From Homarus americanus (lineage: Eukaryota; Arthropoda; Malacostraca; Decapoda; Nephropidae), in the NCBI RefSeq assembly GCF_018991925.1, contig NW_024737042.1:16185504-16249503 (forward strand): a stretch of DNA of 64,000 nt, given 5' to 3'. Shown here one piece after another: positions 11,836-24,540 of this stretch. The notes under the pieces were generated by a model, which was given only the letters and a program-made list of their open reading frames with translations, was not told the DNA's origin and did no database searches. Within the stretch, counting starts at the first letter, position 1; each line of letters opens with the position of its first letter. The position numbers and the translations under genes were made by a program.

Positions 11836-12569
11836 GTACAAAACCTAACCTAACCAATCCTAACCAAAACAAAACTAATCTAACCTAACGTTACCTCCGC
11901 CCCCTCTTCTCTTATTATCTAGTCATCTCTCTTCCTTATCATCGTAATTTACAAGGCTTAGATACCTAGAGGGAAGGTATGAACGGTGAAGGTTGAAGAA
12001 TACAAAAGCAAAAATTAGCCCAACAGGTCTTCATAGGCGTCATCTTGAGACCCATATTGGCTGAAACTGTACAGTCAGCTACTAAAGTCTGTTGCCTTTC
12101 CTTCTGAACCACAAACCCAGAGAGATTCAGACTCGTGAACCCGAAGCAAAAGACTGATGCTTTATTATATTTATAAATGTTACTTAAGGTCTATCTTAGA
12201 GGGGTGAGTGTGTGTGTGTGTCTTCACTCAGGTGTGGGACAATGTTTGGTATGGACTCAGGCCCCACTACCTGTACTCAGAGCTATGTTATGTTTACTTT
12301 AAAATAGTTGTATTGGTTTAGGAGTGGAAGCAAGGCAGATATTGTGGTGTGTTACCCAACTGTTGACAGGTCAGCTGGCAGTAGAGAACTTAATGTGTCT
12401 CGTTCCAACACTTACAAGACAAGAATAAGTATAGAGTCCAGTTAAAACGAATATTCATTGAAGAAAGTACACGTCGTTAAATAATTTAATGATGTCATTC
12501 AGCAAGTAAATAAATGAGGTAATATGTTTCTGCAACGTGAGTTGAGGTGAGGTAATAGGTATTTTATCA
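11836..12569. other. No recognised gene; degenerate telomere-like and MITE relics
   Basis: CCTAACC-type units occur at about 11843-11890. A half-copy of the 208-328 inverted-repeat element lies at about 12115-12185. The rest is unique-looking sequence in which I recognise nothing. Confidence 0.4.
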
Positions 12570-13137
12570 GTTTTCACAAAAGAAATTCGCGAGGAAATTC
12601 CAGTGGTGGAACTGATATTTAGGGGAAAGGAAGAAGAGGAATTAATGAATATCACTATCAGAAAAGAGGATGTTCTTAAGAGGATAAATAAACTAAAGAA
12701 GACAAAATCTCCAGGGCCGGATGAAATTTTCCCTCGAGTCTTGAAAGAGTGTAGGGAACAGATTAGCGGACCCCTCGTAAATTTATTTACAAAATCATTA
12801 GACACCGGAGTTGTGCCAGACTTGTGGAAACAGGCAAATGTAGTACCCATATTCAAAAAGGGAGACAGAGCATCACCGTCAAATTACCGGCCGATCAGTC
12901 TGACGTCAGTAGTGGGGAAATTTCTTGAATCAATTATAGCAGATAGCATCCGATCGCATTTAGAGAAAAGCAGATTAATCTACGACTCTCAACATGGGTT
13001 TACAAAGGGAAAATCTTGTCTAACAAATCTGCTGACGTTTTTTTAGGAAAGTCTTCGAGGTAGTAGATAATGACGAAAATTACGATGTTATTTACTTAGA
13101 CTTTAGCAAAGCATTTGACAGAGTACCGCATCAGAGG
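12570..13137 (+). pseudogene. CR1-like LINE reverse transcriptase fragment
   Basis: Plus-strand frame covering the N-terminal half of a non-LTR reverse transcriptase: KSPGPDEIFPRVLKE near 12704, VVPIFKKGDRASPSNYRPIS near 12840, then QHGFTKGKSCLTNLLTFF near 12990. A one-base frameshift follows near 13040, before YLDFSKAFDRVPHQR at about 13095-13137. It is clearly related to the minus-strand CR1 copies at 3135 and 44725 but diverged, so it is a sister family. At 13137 the sequence switches abruptly to a different LINE 3' region. The endonuclease, the FADD box and the C terminus are absent. Confidence 0.85.
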
Positions 13138-13460
13138 CAGTAGACTGCCAAAACAGCTACTTTACAGTCGCCTAACGAATAGTAAACGTAACGTTGGCGG
13201 GCAACTGAAGAGGTATAAGGATAGTCTTAAGACGATTACTCCACACCGTAACGCTTGGAGGAGCACCACGCGAGAAGGTGCCAATACTTTCGAGTTAGCC
13301 CGACTGCATACCGAGGCAGACAAGCGCCAACGCCGGAAAGACGCTGCCGCCGCCCCTCCAGCACTACAGTAGATGTAGCCCTCCACATGTGCAACATCTG
13401 TGATCGACCCTCCCGTATCGGCCTCTCTAATCACCTCAGAACTCACCAACGAAGGTGACA
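13138..13460 (+). pseudogene. C-terminal fragment of a second LINE with zinc finger
   Basis: The frame begins LPKQLLYSRLTNSKRNVGG, then LKRYKDSLKTI, and after a frameshift near 13370 ends in CNICDRPSRIGLSNHLRTH at about 13388-13450. That last segment is a C2H2-like finger (C-x2-C, then H-x3-H). This layout, a GGQLKRYKDSLK-like segment followed by a terminal finger, is common at the C terminus of LINE reverse transcriptases in invertebrates. It abuts the CR1-like RT fragment at 13137 in the same orientation, so the pair is a chimera. Family assignment is inference. Confidence 0.65.
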
Positions 13461-13534
13461 TCCTCAATAACTCATATCATTGTATCATACCTGGATGATC
13501 GTCATACTCGATTCCTAGTGACAGCAAAGTAGTA

Positions 13535-13695
13535 ATAGGTGAGGGGAGATGAGGTGAGGTGAAGATGAGGAGATGGTAAGGTGAGGTGGTGTAGATGTAG
13601 GTGAGGTAAGCTGCGGTGAGGTGTAGGTGAGGTGAGGTGAAGATGAGGTGAAGTGAAGATGAGGTAATGTGAGGTAAGGTGAGTTGGTGAGGTCA
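13535..13695. repeat. GAGGTGAGGTGAAGAT-type short minisatellite
   Basis: About 160 bp of GAGGTGA and GAAGATGAG modules, irregular in period. Confidence 0.8.
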
Positions 13696-14250
13696 GTGAT
13701 GTAACTTTTCATGCATCTCGTTTTTTTTTTTAGAAAGAGGGAGATTTACAGAGACACAATCATCGTTATCACGTTATGAAAGCAAGAAACGTGGGAGGGA
13801 GACACTGAAGATATGCGACAAGATATAAGAAGCAGTTTGTGAAGCTTTGTGGAGTCGTCTAATGGCGTCGACGACTCGTCAACATGTAACGCAACGACGG
13901 GAGCGATTTATTGTGCTGTTGTGTTACAGAGGAAATGCGACAATGTTGGTGAATACTTGCCGTCAAGAACCTCTTTGTCTACAGTCATGTAGCAACATTC
14001 CGCCAGCTGCTGAATCTCCACATCAACGCACAAAGAGAATACCTTATCAGACTGAGGTAGAACAATCGTGGGCGAATTCTGCTTACCGCGCCATAGCTGC
14101 CTCCCACACACAGACCAGAGTCCGGCCAAGGCTGCCTCACACGATACTCCAACTCTCAACACTGCCAAAGGCTTTGAGGGGTGACCTGCAGCGACCGGAG
14201 TTTGAGCGTAATGTTGAAAAATATATACTCATACTGTGAACAAAGTGCCA
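13696..14250. other. Unique-looking stretch, no gene assigned
   Basis: A 130-codon plus-strand frame (13847-14239) and an overlapping minus-strand frame (13908-14168) exist. Neither has a recognisable domain, splice context or family signature. I do not call a gene here. Confidence 0.3.
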
Positions 14251-14254
14251 ACAA

Positions 14255-15240
14255 AGTGGTCCCTTGATGATTGTGTTTACAGAGTCCCTTGATGTTTGTG
14301 TTTACAGGGTCCCTTGATGTTTGTGTATACAAGGTTCCTTGGTGTTTGTGTTTACAGAGTCCCATGATGTTTGTGTTTACAGGGTCCCTTGATGTTTGTG
14401 TTTACAGGGTCCCTTGATGTTTGGGTGTACAGAGTCCCTTGATGTTTGTGTTTACAGGGTCCCTTGATGTTTGTGTTTACAGAGTCCCTTGATGTTTGTG
14501 TTTACAGGGTCCCTTGAAGTTTGTGTGTACATGGTCCTTTGTTGTTTGTGTTTACAGAGTCCCTTGATGTTTGTGTTTCTGCCTTGATGTTTGTGTTTAC
14601 AAGGTCCCTTGATGTTTGTGTTTACAGGGTTCCTTGATGTTTATGTTTACAGGGTCTCTTGATGTTTGTGTTTACAGGGTTCCTTGATGTTTGTTTTCAC
14701 AGGGTCCCTTGATATTTGTGTTTACAGGGTCTCTTGATGCTTGTATTTACAGGGTTCCTTAATGTTTGTGTTTACAGGGCCCCTTGATGTTTGTGTTTAT
14801 AGGGTCCCTTGACGTTTCTGTTTACAGTGTCCATGTTTTTGTTTATAGAGTCCCTTGATGTTTGTGTTTACAGGGTCCCTTGATGTTTGTGTTTACAGGG
14901 TCCCTTGAAGTTTGTGTGTACATGGTCCTTTGTTGTTTGTGTTTACAGAGTCCCTTGATGTTTGTGTTTACAAGGTCCCTTGATGTTTGTGTTTACAGGG
15001 TTCCTTGATGTTTGTTTTCACAGGGTCCCTTGATATTTGTGTTTCTGCCTTGATGTTTGTGTTTACAGGTTCCCTTCATGTTTGTGTTTACAGGGCCTTG
15101 ATGTTTGTGTTTATAGGGTCCCTTGACGTTTCTGTTTACAGTGTCCATGTTTTTGTTTATAGAGTCCCTTGATGTTTGTGTTTACAGGTTCCCTTCATGT
15201 TTGTGTTTACAGGGTCCCTTAGTGTTTATGTTTATAGAGA
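14255..15240. repeat. 25-bp minisatellite (GTTTACAGGGTCCCTTGATG type)
   Basis: About 985 bp of tandem 25-bp units with the core GTTTACAGGGTCCCTTGATG followed by TTTGT. There are variants with CAGAG, CAAGG and shortened units. Segments near 14510-14600, 14890-15060 and 15100-15200 repeat earlier combinations of variants, which suggests duplication of multi-unit blocks. Confidence 0.93.
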
Positions 15241-15339
15241 CCTTAAAGGAAAATACACATTTACCTAACTTAACCTACTTCTACCTAATATTTACTTGTG
15301 GCTCCAATCTCAACTTCTACTTGTGGATCTTCACTACCT

Positions 15340-16394
15340 TTTGTCTTAACTGAGCCTGTAATCTTCACTACCTTCTGTCGTCACTGAGCCTGTAATCTTC
15401 ACTACCTTCTGTCGTAACTGAGCCTGTAATCTTCACTACCTTCTGTCGTAACTGAGCCTGTAATCTTTACTACCTTCTGTCTTAACTGAGCCTGTAATCT
15501 TCACTACCTCCTGTCTTAACTGAGCCTGTAATCTTCACTACCTTCTGTCTTAACTGAGCCTGTAATCTTCACTACCTTCTGTCTTAACTGAACCTGTAAT
15601 CTTCACTACCTCCTTTCTTAACTGATCCTGCAGTCTTCACTACCTCCCGTCTTAACTGAGCCTGTAATTTTCGCTACCTCACTGCCTCCTGTCTTAACTG
15701 AGCCTGTAATCTTCATTACCTCCTGTCTTAACTGAGCCTGTAATCTTCACTACCTCCTGTCTTAACTGAACCTGTAATCTTCACTACTTCCTGTCTTAAC
15801 TGAGCCTGTAATCTTCACTACCTCCTGTCTTAACTGAACCTGTAATCTTCACTACTTCCTGTGTTAACTGAACCTGTAATCTTCACTACCTCCTGTCTTA
15901 ACTGAGCCTGTAATCTTCACTACCTCCTGTCTTAATTGAACCTGTAATCTTCACTACCTCCTGTCTTAATTGAACCTGTAATCTTCACTACCTCCTGTCT
16001 TAACTGAACCTGTAATCTTCACTACTTCCTGTCTTAACTGAGCCTGTAATCTTCACTACCTCCTGTCTTAACTGAACCTGTAATCTTCACTACCTCCTGT
16101 CTTAACTGAACCTGTAATCTTCACTGCCTCCTGTCTTAACTGAGCCTGTAATCTTCACTACCTCCTGTCTTAACTGAGCCTGTAATCTTCACTACCTCCT
16201 GTCTTAACTGAACCTGTAATCTTCACTACCTCCTGTCTTAACTGAGCCTGTAATCTTCACTACCTCCTGTCTTAATTGAACCTGTAATCTTCACTACCTC
16301 CTGTCTTAACTGAACCTGTAATCTTCACTACTTCCTGTCTTAACTGAACCTGTAATCTTCACTACCTCCTGTCTTAACTGAGCCTGTAATCTTC
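15340..16394. repeat. 34-bp satellite, forward orientation
   Basis: About thirty units of 34 bp containing CTGAGCCTGTAATCTTCACT followed by ACCTCCTGTCTTAA. The array runs directly into an assembly gap at 16395. The same satellite occurs in inverse orientation at 27875-28860. Confidence 0.95.
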
Positions 16395-16494
16395 NNNNNN
16401 NNNNNNNNNNNNNNNNNNNNNNNNNNNNNNNNNNNNNNNNNNNNNNNNNNNNNNNNNNNNNNNNNNNNNNNNNNNNNNNNNNNNNNNNNNNNNN
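16395..16494. other. Assembly gap (100 N)
   Basis: Exactly 100 N bases, the conventional size for a gap of unknown length. It lies between the 34-bp satellite and an LTR fragment, so the satellite length and the neighbouring junction are not reliable. Confidence 1.
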
Positions 16495-16859
16495 TGAAGC
16501 AAGTGGACGTGGGGGAGGCAATACAAGATACAAGTACTTAAGTGAGGAGCTGAGATGGCTGACGAGTAAGGCTGAGTATTGTAGAAGACGGTAGGTAGTC
16601 ACTGTCCGTAGGTTTAGAGGATAGATGATCCTGTGGTCACTTCCCAGAGCCAAGTCCTCTCCTCGAATTGGAGCTCACAAAGAAGACTTGGAGGAAGTGA
16701 CGCAACAACCAGGATATGGAGAAGGGAAACCCCGGAGTGTTAACTAAGACGAGTCATACTCGTGTCTCGTCCCTAGATGGCGTTGCTCGTGGTGCTGGGT
16801 AGGTAGATCAGGACAATAGATGGCGTGGTTCGTAGTGCTGGGTGGAGGGGTTCGTAACA
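16495..16859. mobile_element. Partial LTR of the inner Gypsy family
   Basis: The sequence matches the right 350-370 bp of the LTRs at 53009-53627 and 58805-59433: TGAAGCAAGTGG, GACGAGTAAGGCTGAGTATTG, TAGGTAGTCACTG, the paired GATGGCGT segments, and a terminal TTCGTAACA. Its left part is lost in the gap. It ends at the conserved CA. Whether it is a solo LTR or part of a longer copy cannot be told. Confidence 0.85.
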
Positions 16860-17440
16860 AAACCCTTAAGGCCTGCATCTGTTGGTGTAACATAATTATA
16901 TTGAGTGCCCTTTAGGCCTATTCATGGTGGAATTAATAATTTCTTATTTTTATACCACTTCTGCAGTGGTGGATATTATTTTGTGAAAATCCTTAAGGCC
17001 TGTTTCAGGTGTGCAAGCAACACTTCTTAATACTTTGAATTTATTGTTGTCTAATGAGGCATTGTCTGAGTTTCTAATAATTTCAATATCATGTATAACT
17101 TTTATTCCCCAGAGTAGTGTTTTAAGTTCAAGTTAAGAGGTGCGTATATTGGTGTACCATTATTTGATTGTGTCTGTAGTGTTGGAGGGAATATAAGTGT
17201 CTAAATTTTACAGTGTGTCTCATTCATCCCAGTCACAGACGCTATCCTTCCACGGGTCACGGACAAGTCATTTTGTTTAGTAGATTTAAGTGTTCTTGTG
17301 CTGGTTCGGGATTTTTCTCAAAGGGGCGCTTCCACTGCAATTACCATCTAACAATCTTTAATAAACCCCAAGTCAAGTGAGAAATTAAAGTCCAGTAAAT
17401 TCCGACCGGTTACATATATATATAAAATCAGTACATGACT
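16860..17440. other. Unassigned stretch between LTR fragment and PLE
   Basis: No recognised gene. On the minus strand about 60 codons without a stop are present at about 16952-17132, with ordinary amino-acid composition. This may be a relic of element coding sequence, for example the missing N-terminal part of the adjacent Penelope-like element, but no motif supports that. Confidence 0.3.
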
Positions 17441-17465
17441 GCGATTATAAAATATTGTGAATTAG

Positions 17466-21066
<3,601 letters not shown>

Positions 21067-21127
21067 GTATGTACATACGAACATACGTACTAGGCGGCTG
21101 CATTTATGAAAAAAACCCACCTTGCCC

Positions 21128-21352
21128 TAAAAAAAAATTCCTACAAAAGGTTTCTCAACTGTTTATTGTAGTATCAGGTATGCTTAATAACATATCAAAA
21201 GTCTACCACAGTCTGGCCACGAGAAAGGTCTAATTTTCAAGATGGCGTCGAATAGCCACCAAATCCTAAAAATGCCTGTTACTCCTTCATTATTCATCCT
21301 AGAGAAGTAATTTTGATGTCTAACCCCATGTTTTGGTGGCCTAGGAATCTGT
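21128..21352. repeat. Left terminal inverted repeat of the nuclease element
   Basis: It pairs with 23925-24148 in inverse orientation. Shared landmarks are CTGTTTATTGTAGTATCAGG, CATATCAAAAGTCTACCACA, CGAGAAAGGTCTAATTTTC, AAGATGGCGTCGAA and TTCATTATTCATCCTAGA. One sub-terminal repeat unit is included. Confidence 0.88.
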
Positions 21353-21420
21353 TTGGCGTGTTAAAAAAGCGACATGTTTACATAATTGTGAAACCAAGAT
21401 ACAATTTGCTTTGTATGACT

Positions 21421-23495
21421 GTTTATTTACATTATTGCCTGCCAATATTTGCCGCCGCTGGGCACTACAACTATCTGAAATCTGCATATTGCTATGTCCA
21501 AGAAATGTGCCAACTCGAGGCTAGACATCCTGATATATATGACAGACAAATTTTCTAGGGGTTTCCATGTGATCCGCCGCAGCAACCAGTGCTGGGCAGG
21601 CCTTAGCTCTGACCTTGTGAGCGAGCAGACACTAATGCGGTCCTTAAAGAGTAGTGGAGGCTTGACTCATGGAATGACTCAGTGGAATGACTGAAGAAAT
21701 GCAGCCTAGTGTTATGGACCATGTCCATACCCATCACATCTGAGTACAACAATGCCATGCAGGAATTCAATCACCTCACCTACATAATCAGCGAGCAACA
21801 CCGAGAATTAACAGAAGCAAGGATGAAACGAGATCACTCTGACCTGGAAAAGATCAAGGAAAAACTGTCCACATGCATGCCATTTTCTCCAGACCCATCT
21901 CTGAGAAACATCATTACTGGTTTAGTTGCCAAAGAGGATGTGAATGTGCATGAGTATGAGACTGTTGGGAATGAGATTATTGAAAAAATGGTTGGAAAAC
22001 CTGTTTTTGGGATCTCATTCAAACGGAGAGACCGGGCTAAAACCCTCGCACATGAGTCCACCATCAAATTTGCCCAAGGCCGAACCATTGATCTTGCTCT
22101 GCTGTTCCAAAGATTTCTGGTTCTGTCAAAAACCCGAGACCTTTCCTTAGAAGATGTAATGAGCTATGAGCTCAGCCCATTCCCTACAGCCCTGTTTGAA
22201 GCCAAGGAAATCTTTCGTAAAGCTGACAAGCCCCAACTAGCACTTGCAGTTGCTGAGTATTCAAGCAAGAAATCAAAAGAAGCTGTCATGGATTCTATCC
22301 CACTAACTGAAAATTATGTCCTTGACGGTGGTTCTCTGGTTCATCACTTGCCATGGAAAAAGGGTGACAGTTATGGTGCCATTGCACGGATGTATGCTGA
22401 CTTTACCATACGCCATTATGGAAAAGCAACCGTAGTTTTTGATGGCTATAGTGAAGGTCCTTCCATCAAAGACAATACGCATCAGCGACATGGGCAAAAC
22501 ACCCGCCCGATCATCAGCTTCAATGCAAAAACTGAGTTTGTTGGAAGAAAGGATGATTTCCTTTCCAGATTTTGCAACAAACAAGGACTTATTGATCTTG
22601 TAACTGAGGAACTACAAAAGAAGGGCTGCACTATTATCAATGCATTAGGGGATGCAGACATGGACATTGTCAAGGCTGCAATCAAGGCGTCACAACATCA
22701 GCTCACGACCTTGATAGGGGAGGATACAGACCTGCTCATTCTTCTCCTCTACTATGCTGAAGCAAACAATAAGGGCCTCTATTTTCGTTCGGATAAGTCC
22801 ACAGTTCCTAAGGTGTACAACACCAGTGAGATGAAACAAGTCCTGGGTAGTGACATGTGTTCTCAGTTGCTGTTTATCCACGCTTTCACAGGATGTGACA
22901 CAACTTCCCGCATTTTCAGTGTTGGCAAAAAGTCAGCGTTCCAGAAACTTGTGAATGGTGAATTGACCATTCAGACCTGTGCGAATGCGTTTCTGCTCCC
23001 AAATCAAGCAAACAGTGTCATAGAGGACCTTGGGAGCAAGGCGATGGCAGTTCTGTTTGGTGGCAAGAGTACCGATTCACTTGCCTCTTTGCGCTACAAC
23101 CTTTTGATCAAGAAAATTGTCTCCGCCAAGTCATTTGTTACCCCAGAACGTCTCCCTCCTACCAAGTCCTCGACTAAATATCATAGCTTTAGAGTGTATT
23201 ACCAGATCATGGTGTGGACTGGAAAGGAGAGTGACATGAATGCAGTGGATTGGGGATGGAAACTGGAGGACAATCAGTTTGTGCCAGTTATGACCAAGAA
23301 AACTGCTGTGCCAGAAAGCCTCCTGCAGATGGTCCAATGTACTGTAATTGCACAACTGCCCGCCGAACACATTGTAGTTGCAGAAGATACGGACTACCAT
23401 GCACACCCGCTTGTGGACCATGTCAAATTGAAAACTGTGAGAATCCACATAATCAGCCTTTACAGGAGGAAGAGTGTGACTATGACTATTTGTAA
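21421..23495 (+). pseudogene. FEN1/XPG-like (PIN superfamily) nuclease with CXC tail
   Basis: One protein spread over four frame segments. 21421-21558 reads FAAAGHYNYLKSAYCYVQEM. 21545-21690 reads FSRGFHVIRRSNQCWAGLSS, then MRSLKSSGGLTHG. 21691-23340 is the main 550-codon block. 23338-23495 reads CNCTTARRTHCSCRRYGLPC, then TPACGPCQIENC. Frameshifts lie near 21550, 21688 and 23340. The nuclease signature is in the main block: VVFDGYSEGPSIKDNTHQRH near 22435 (compare the VFDG loop of FEN1), NALGDADMDIVKAA near 22640, GEDTDLLILLLYYA near 22717, and HAFTGCDTTSRIFSVGKKSA near 22880. The last resembles the GCDY..GVG..A segment of XPG/FEN1 nucleases. The acidic residues D/D, D.D and GCD fall where metal-binding residues lie in that family. 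The tail resembles a tesmin/TSO1-type CXC zinc-binding motif. Similar large uncharacterised proteins are, from memory, multicopy in many invertebrate genomes. The N terminus appears truncated. Confidence in the fold is moderate to high; the role is unknown. Confidence 0.72.
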
Positions 23496-23574
23496 ACCTG
23501 GTTCAGATCAAAGGCATTTTTCAGAAATATTTATTATGGGATTTGTTATAACTTCTTACCAGTAATCACTACAC

Positions 23575-23925
23575 TTTGTCAAATATGCTAATTGGTTTCC
23601 TAGATGCCCAAAACAAGGGGTCAGGGCCCAGAATTACCTGTCTAGGATGAATAATGATGGAGTCATTGGCATTTTCATAGTTTGGTGGCAATATTTGTCC
23701 GCCATCTTGGATTTTGTAATTCTGTAATCACTTCACAATTATTTCAAATATGCTAACTGGATTCCTAGATCCCCAAAACATGGGGTTAGACAACGAAATT
23801 ACTTGTCTAAGATGAATTAGAAAGAGTAATGGGCATTTTCATAGTTTGGCGGCCATATTGGTCCTCCATCTTAAATTATGCAATTATATAATGACTTCAC
23901 TATAATTTAGATATGCTAATTGGAT
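23575..23925. repeat. Sub-terminal tandem repeats, period about 164 bp
   Basis: Units start near 23579, 23744 and 23907 with the landmark ATGCTAATTGGATTCCTAGA. Each is followed by CCCCAAAACA.GG, a GTCTAGGATGAAT segment and a CCATCTT motif. The third unit merges into the right TIR. A related unit in inverse orientation is in the left TIR. Confidence 0.88.
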
Positions 23926-24148
23926 TCCTAGATCCCCAAAACATGGAGTTAGGCATCAAAATTACTTGTCTAGGATGAATAATGAAGGAGTAACGGGCAT
24001 TTTAAGGATCTGGTGGCTAACTTCGACGCCATCTTGAAAATTAGACCTTTCTCGTGGTTAGACTGTGGTAGACTTTTGATATGTTATTAAGCACACCTGA
24101 TACTACAATAAACAGTTGAGAAACCTTTTGTAGGAATTTTTTTGGGGT
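23925..24148. repeat. Right terminal inverted repeat of the nuclease element
   Basis: Inverse copy of 21128-21352, continuous with the third sub-terminal repeat. Beyond it lie about 30 bp of weak similarity, then ATACATAC-type microsatellite. Confidence 0.88.
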
Positions 24149-24159
24149 CAAACCATATT

Positions 24160-24316
<157 letters not shown>

Positions 24317-24344
24317 AGTAAATCACTCTAGGTGCGCTTGATCC

Positions 24345-24537
24345 AGGTATATGCTGATAACCGCAAGGAAAGAAGAAAACACGAAGTTCCCAAGCGCTTT
24401 CGTGTAATTCACATCTTCAGGGGTGAGTACAGACTAAGGAGAAGTACAAAACAAGCTGTATATATACAGAGGAGGGTGAGATCAGGCCCACAATGGTCAG
24501 TTATTAGGTAATGACCCTACTAATCTTTAAAAAGCAC
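24345..24537 (-). mobile_element. Penelope-like element 3'-end fragment (copy C)
   Basis: It matches 17611-17800 in the same orientation: AAGGAAAGAAGAAAACACG, CCCAAGCGCTTTCGTG, GGGGTGAGTACAGACTAA, CAGAGGAGGGTGAGA and CTACTAATCTTTAAA. Only the 3' untranslated end is present. It stops abruptly at 24537, where Helitron coding sequence begins. Confidence 0.9.
24381..24430 (-). ncRNA. Hammerhead ribozyme-like motif, PLE copy C
   Basis: Third copy of the same layout (CTGAAGA, GTG/CAC stem, GAAA, AGCGCT, U, GGG, with upstream CCC). All core positions are unchanged relative to copy B, including the single unpaired base before stem II. Confidence 0.5.
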
Positions 24538-24540
24538 CTT

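Noticed and set aside
13847..14239. A 130-codon plus-strand frame of ordinary composition
   Set aside because: No recognisable domain, an overlapping minus-strand frame of similar length, and no splice or promoter evidence. It is left as unassigned.
8347..16394. Regular direct repeats that might suggest a CRISPR array
   Set aside because: The units are contiguous minisatellites with no unique spacers, and the window is eukaryotic. No cas genes occur.
23250..23495. An independent small Cys-rich protein
   Set aside because: The cysteine-rich reading continues the upstream nuclease protein after a frameshift near 23340. The part before 23325 in this frame has no similarity to a start of a separate gene.
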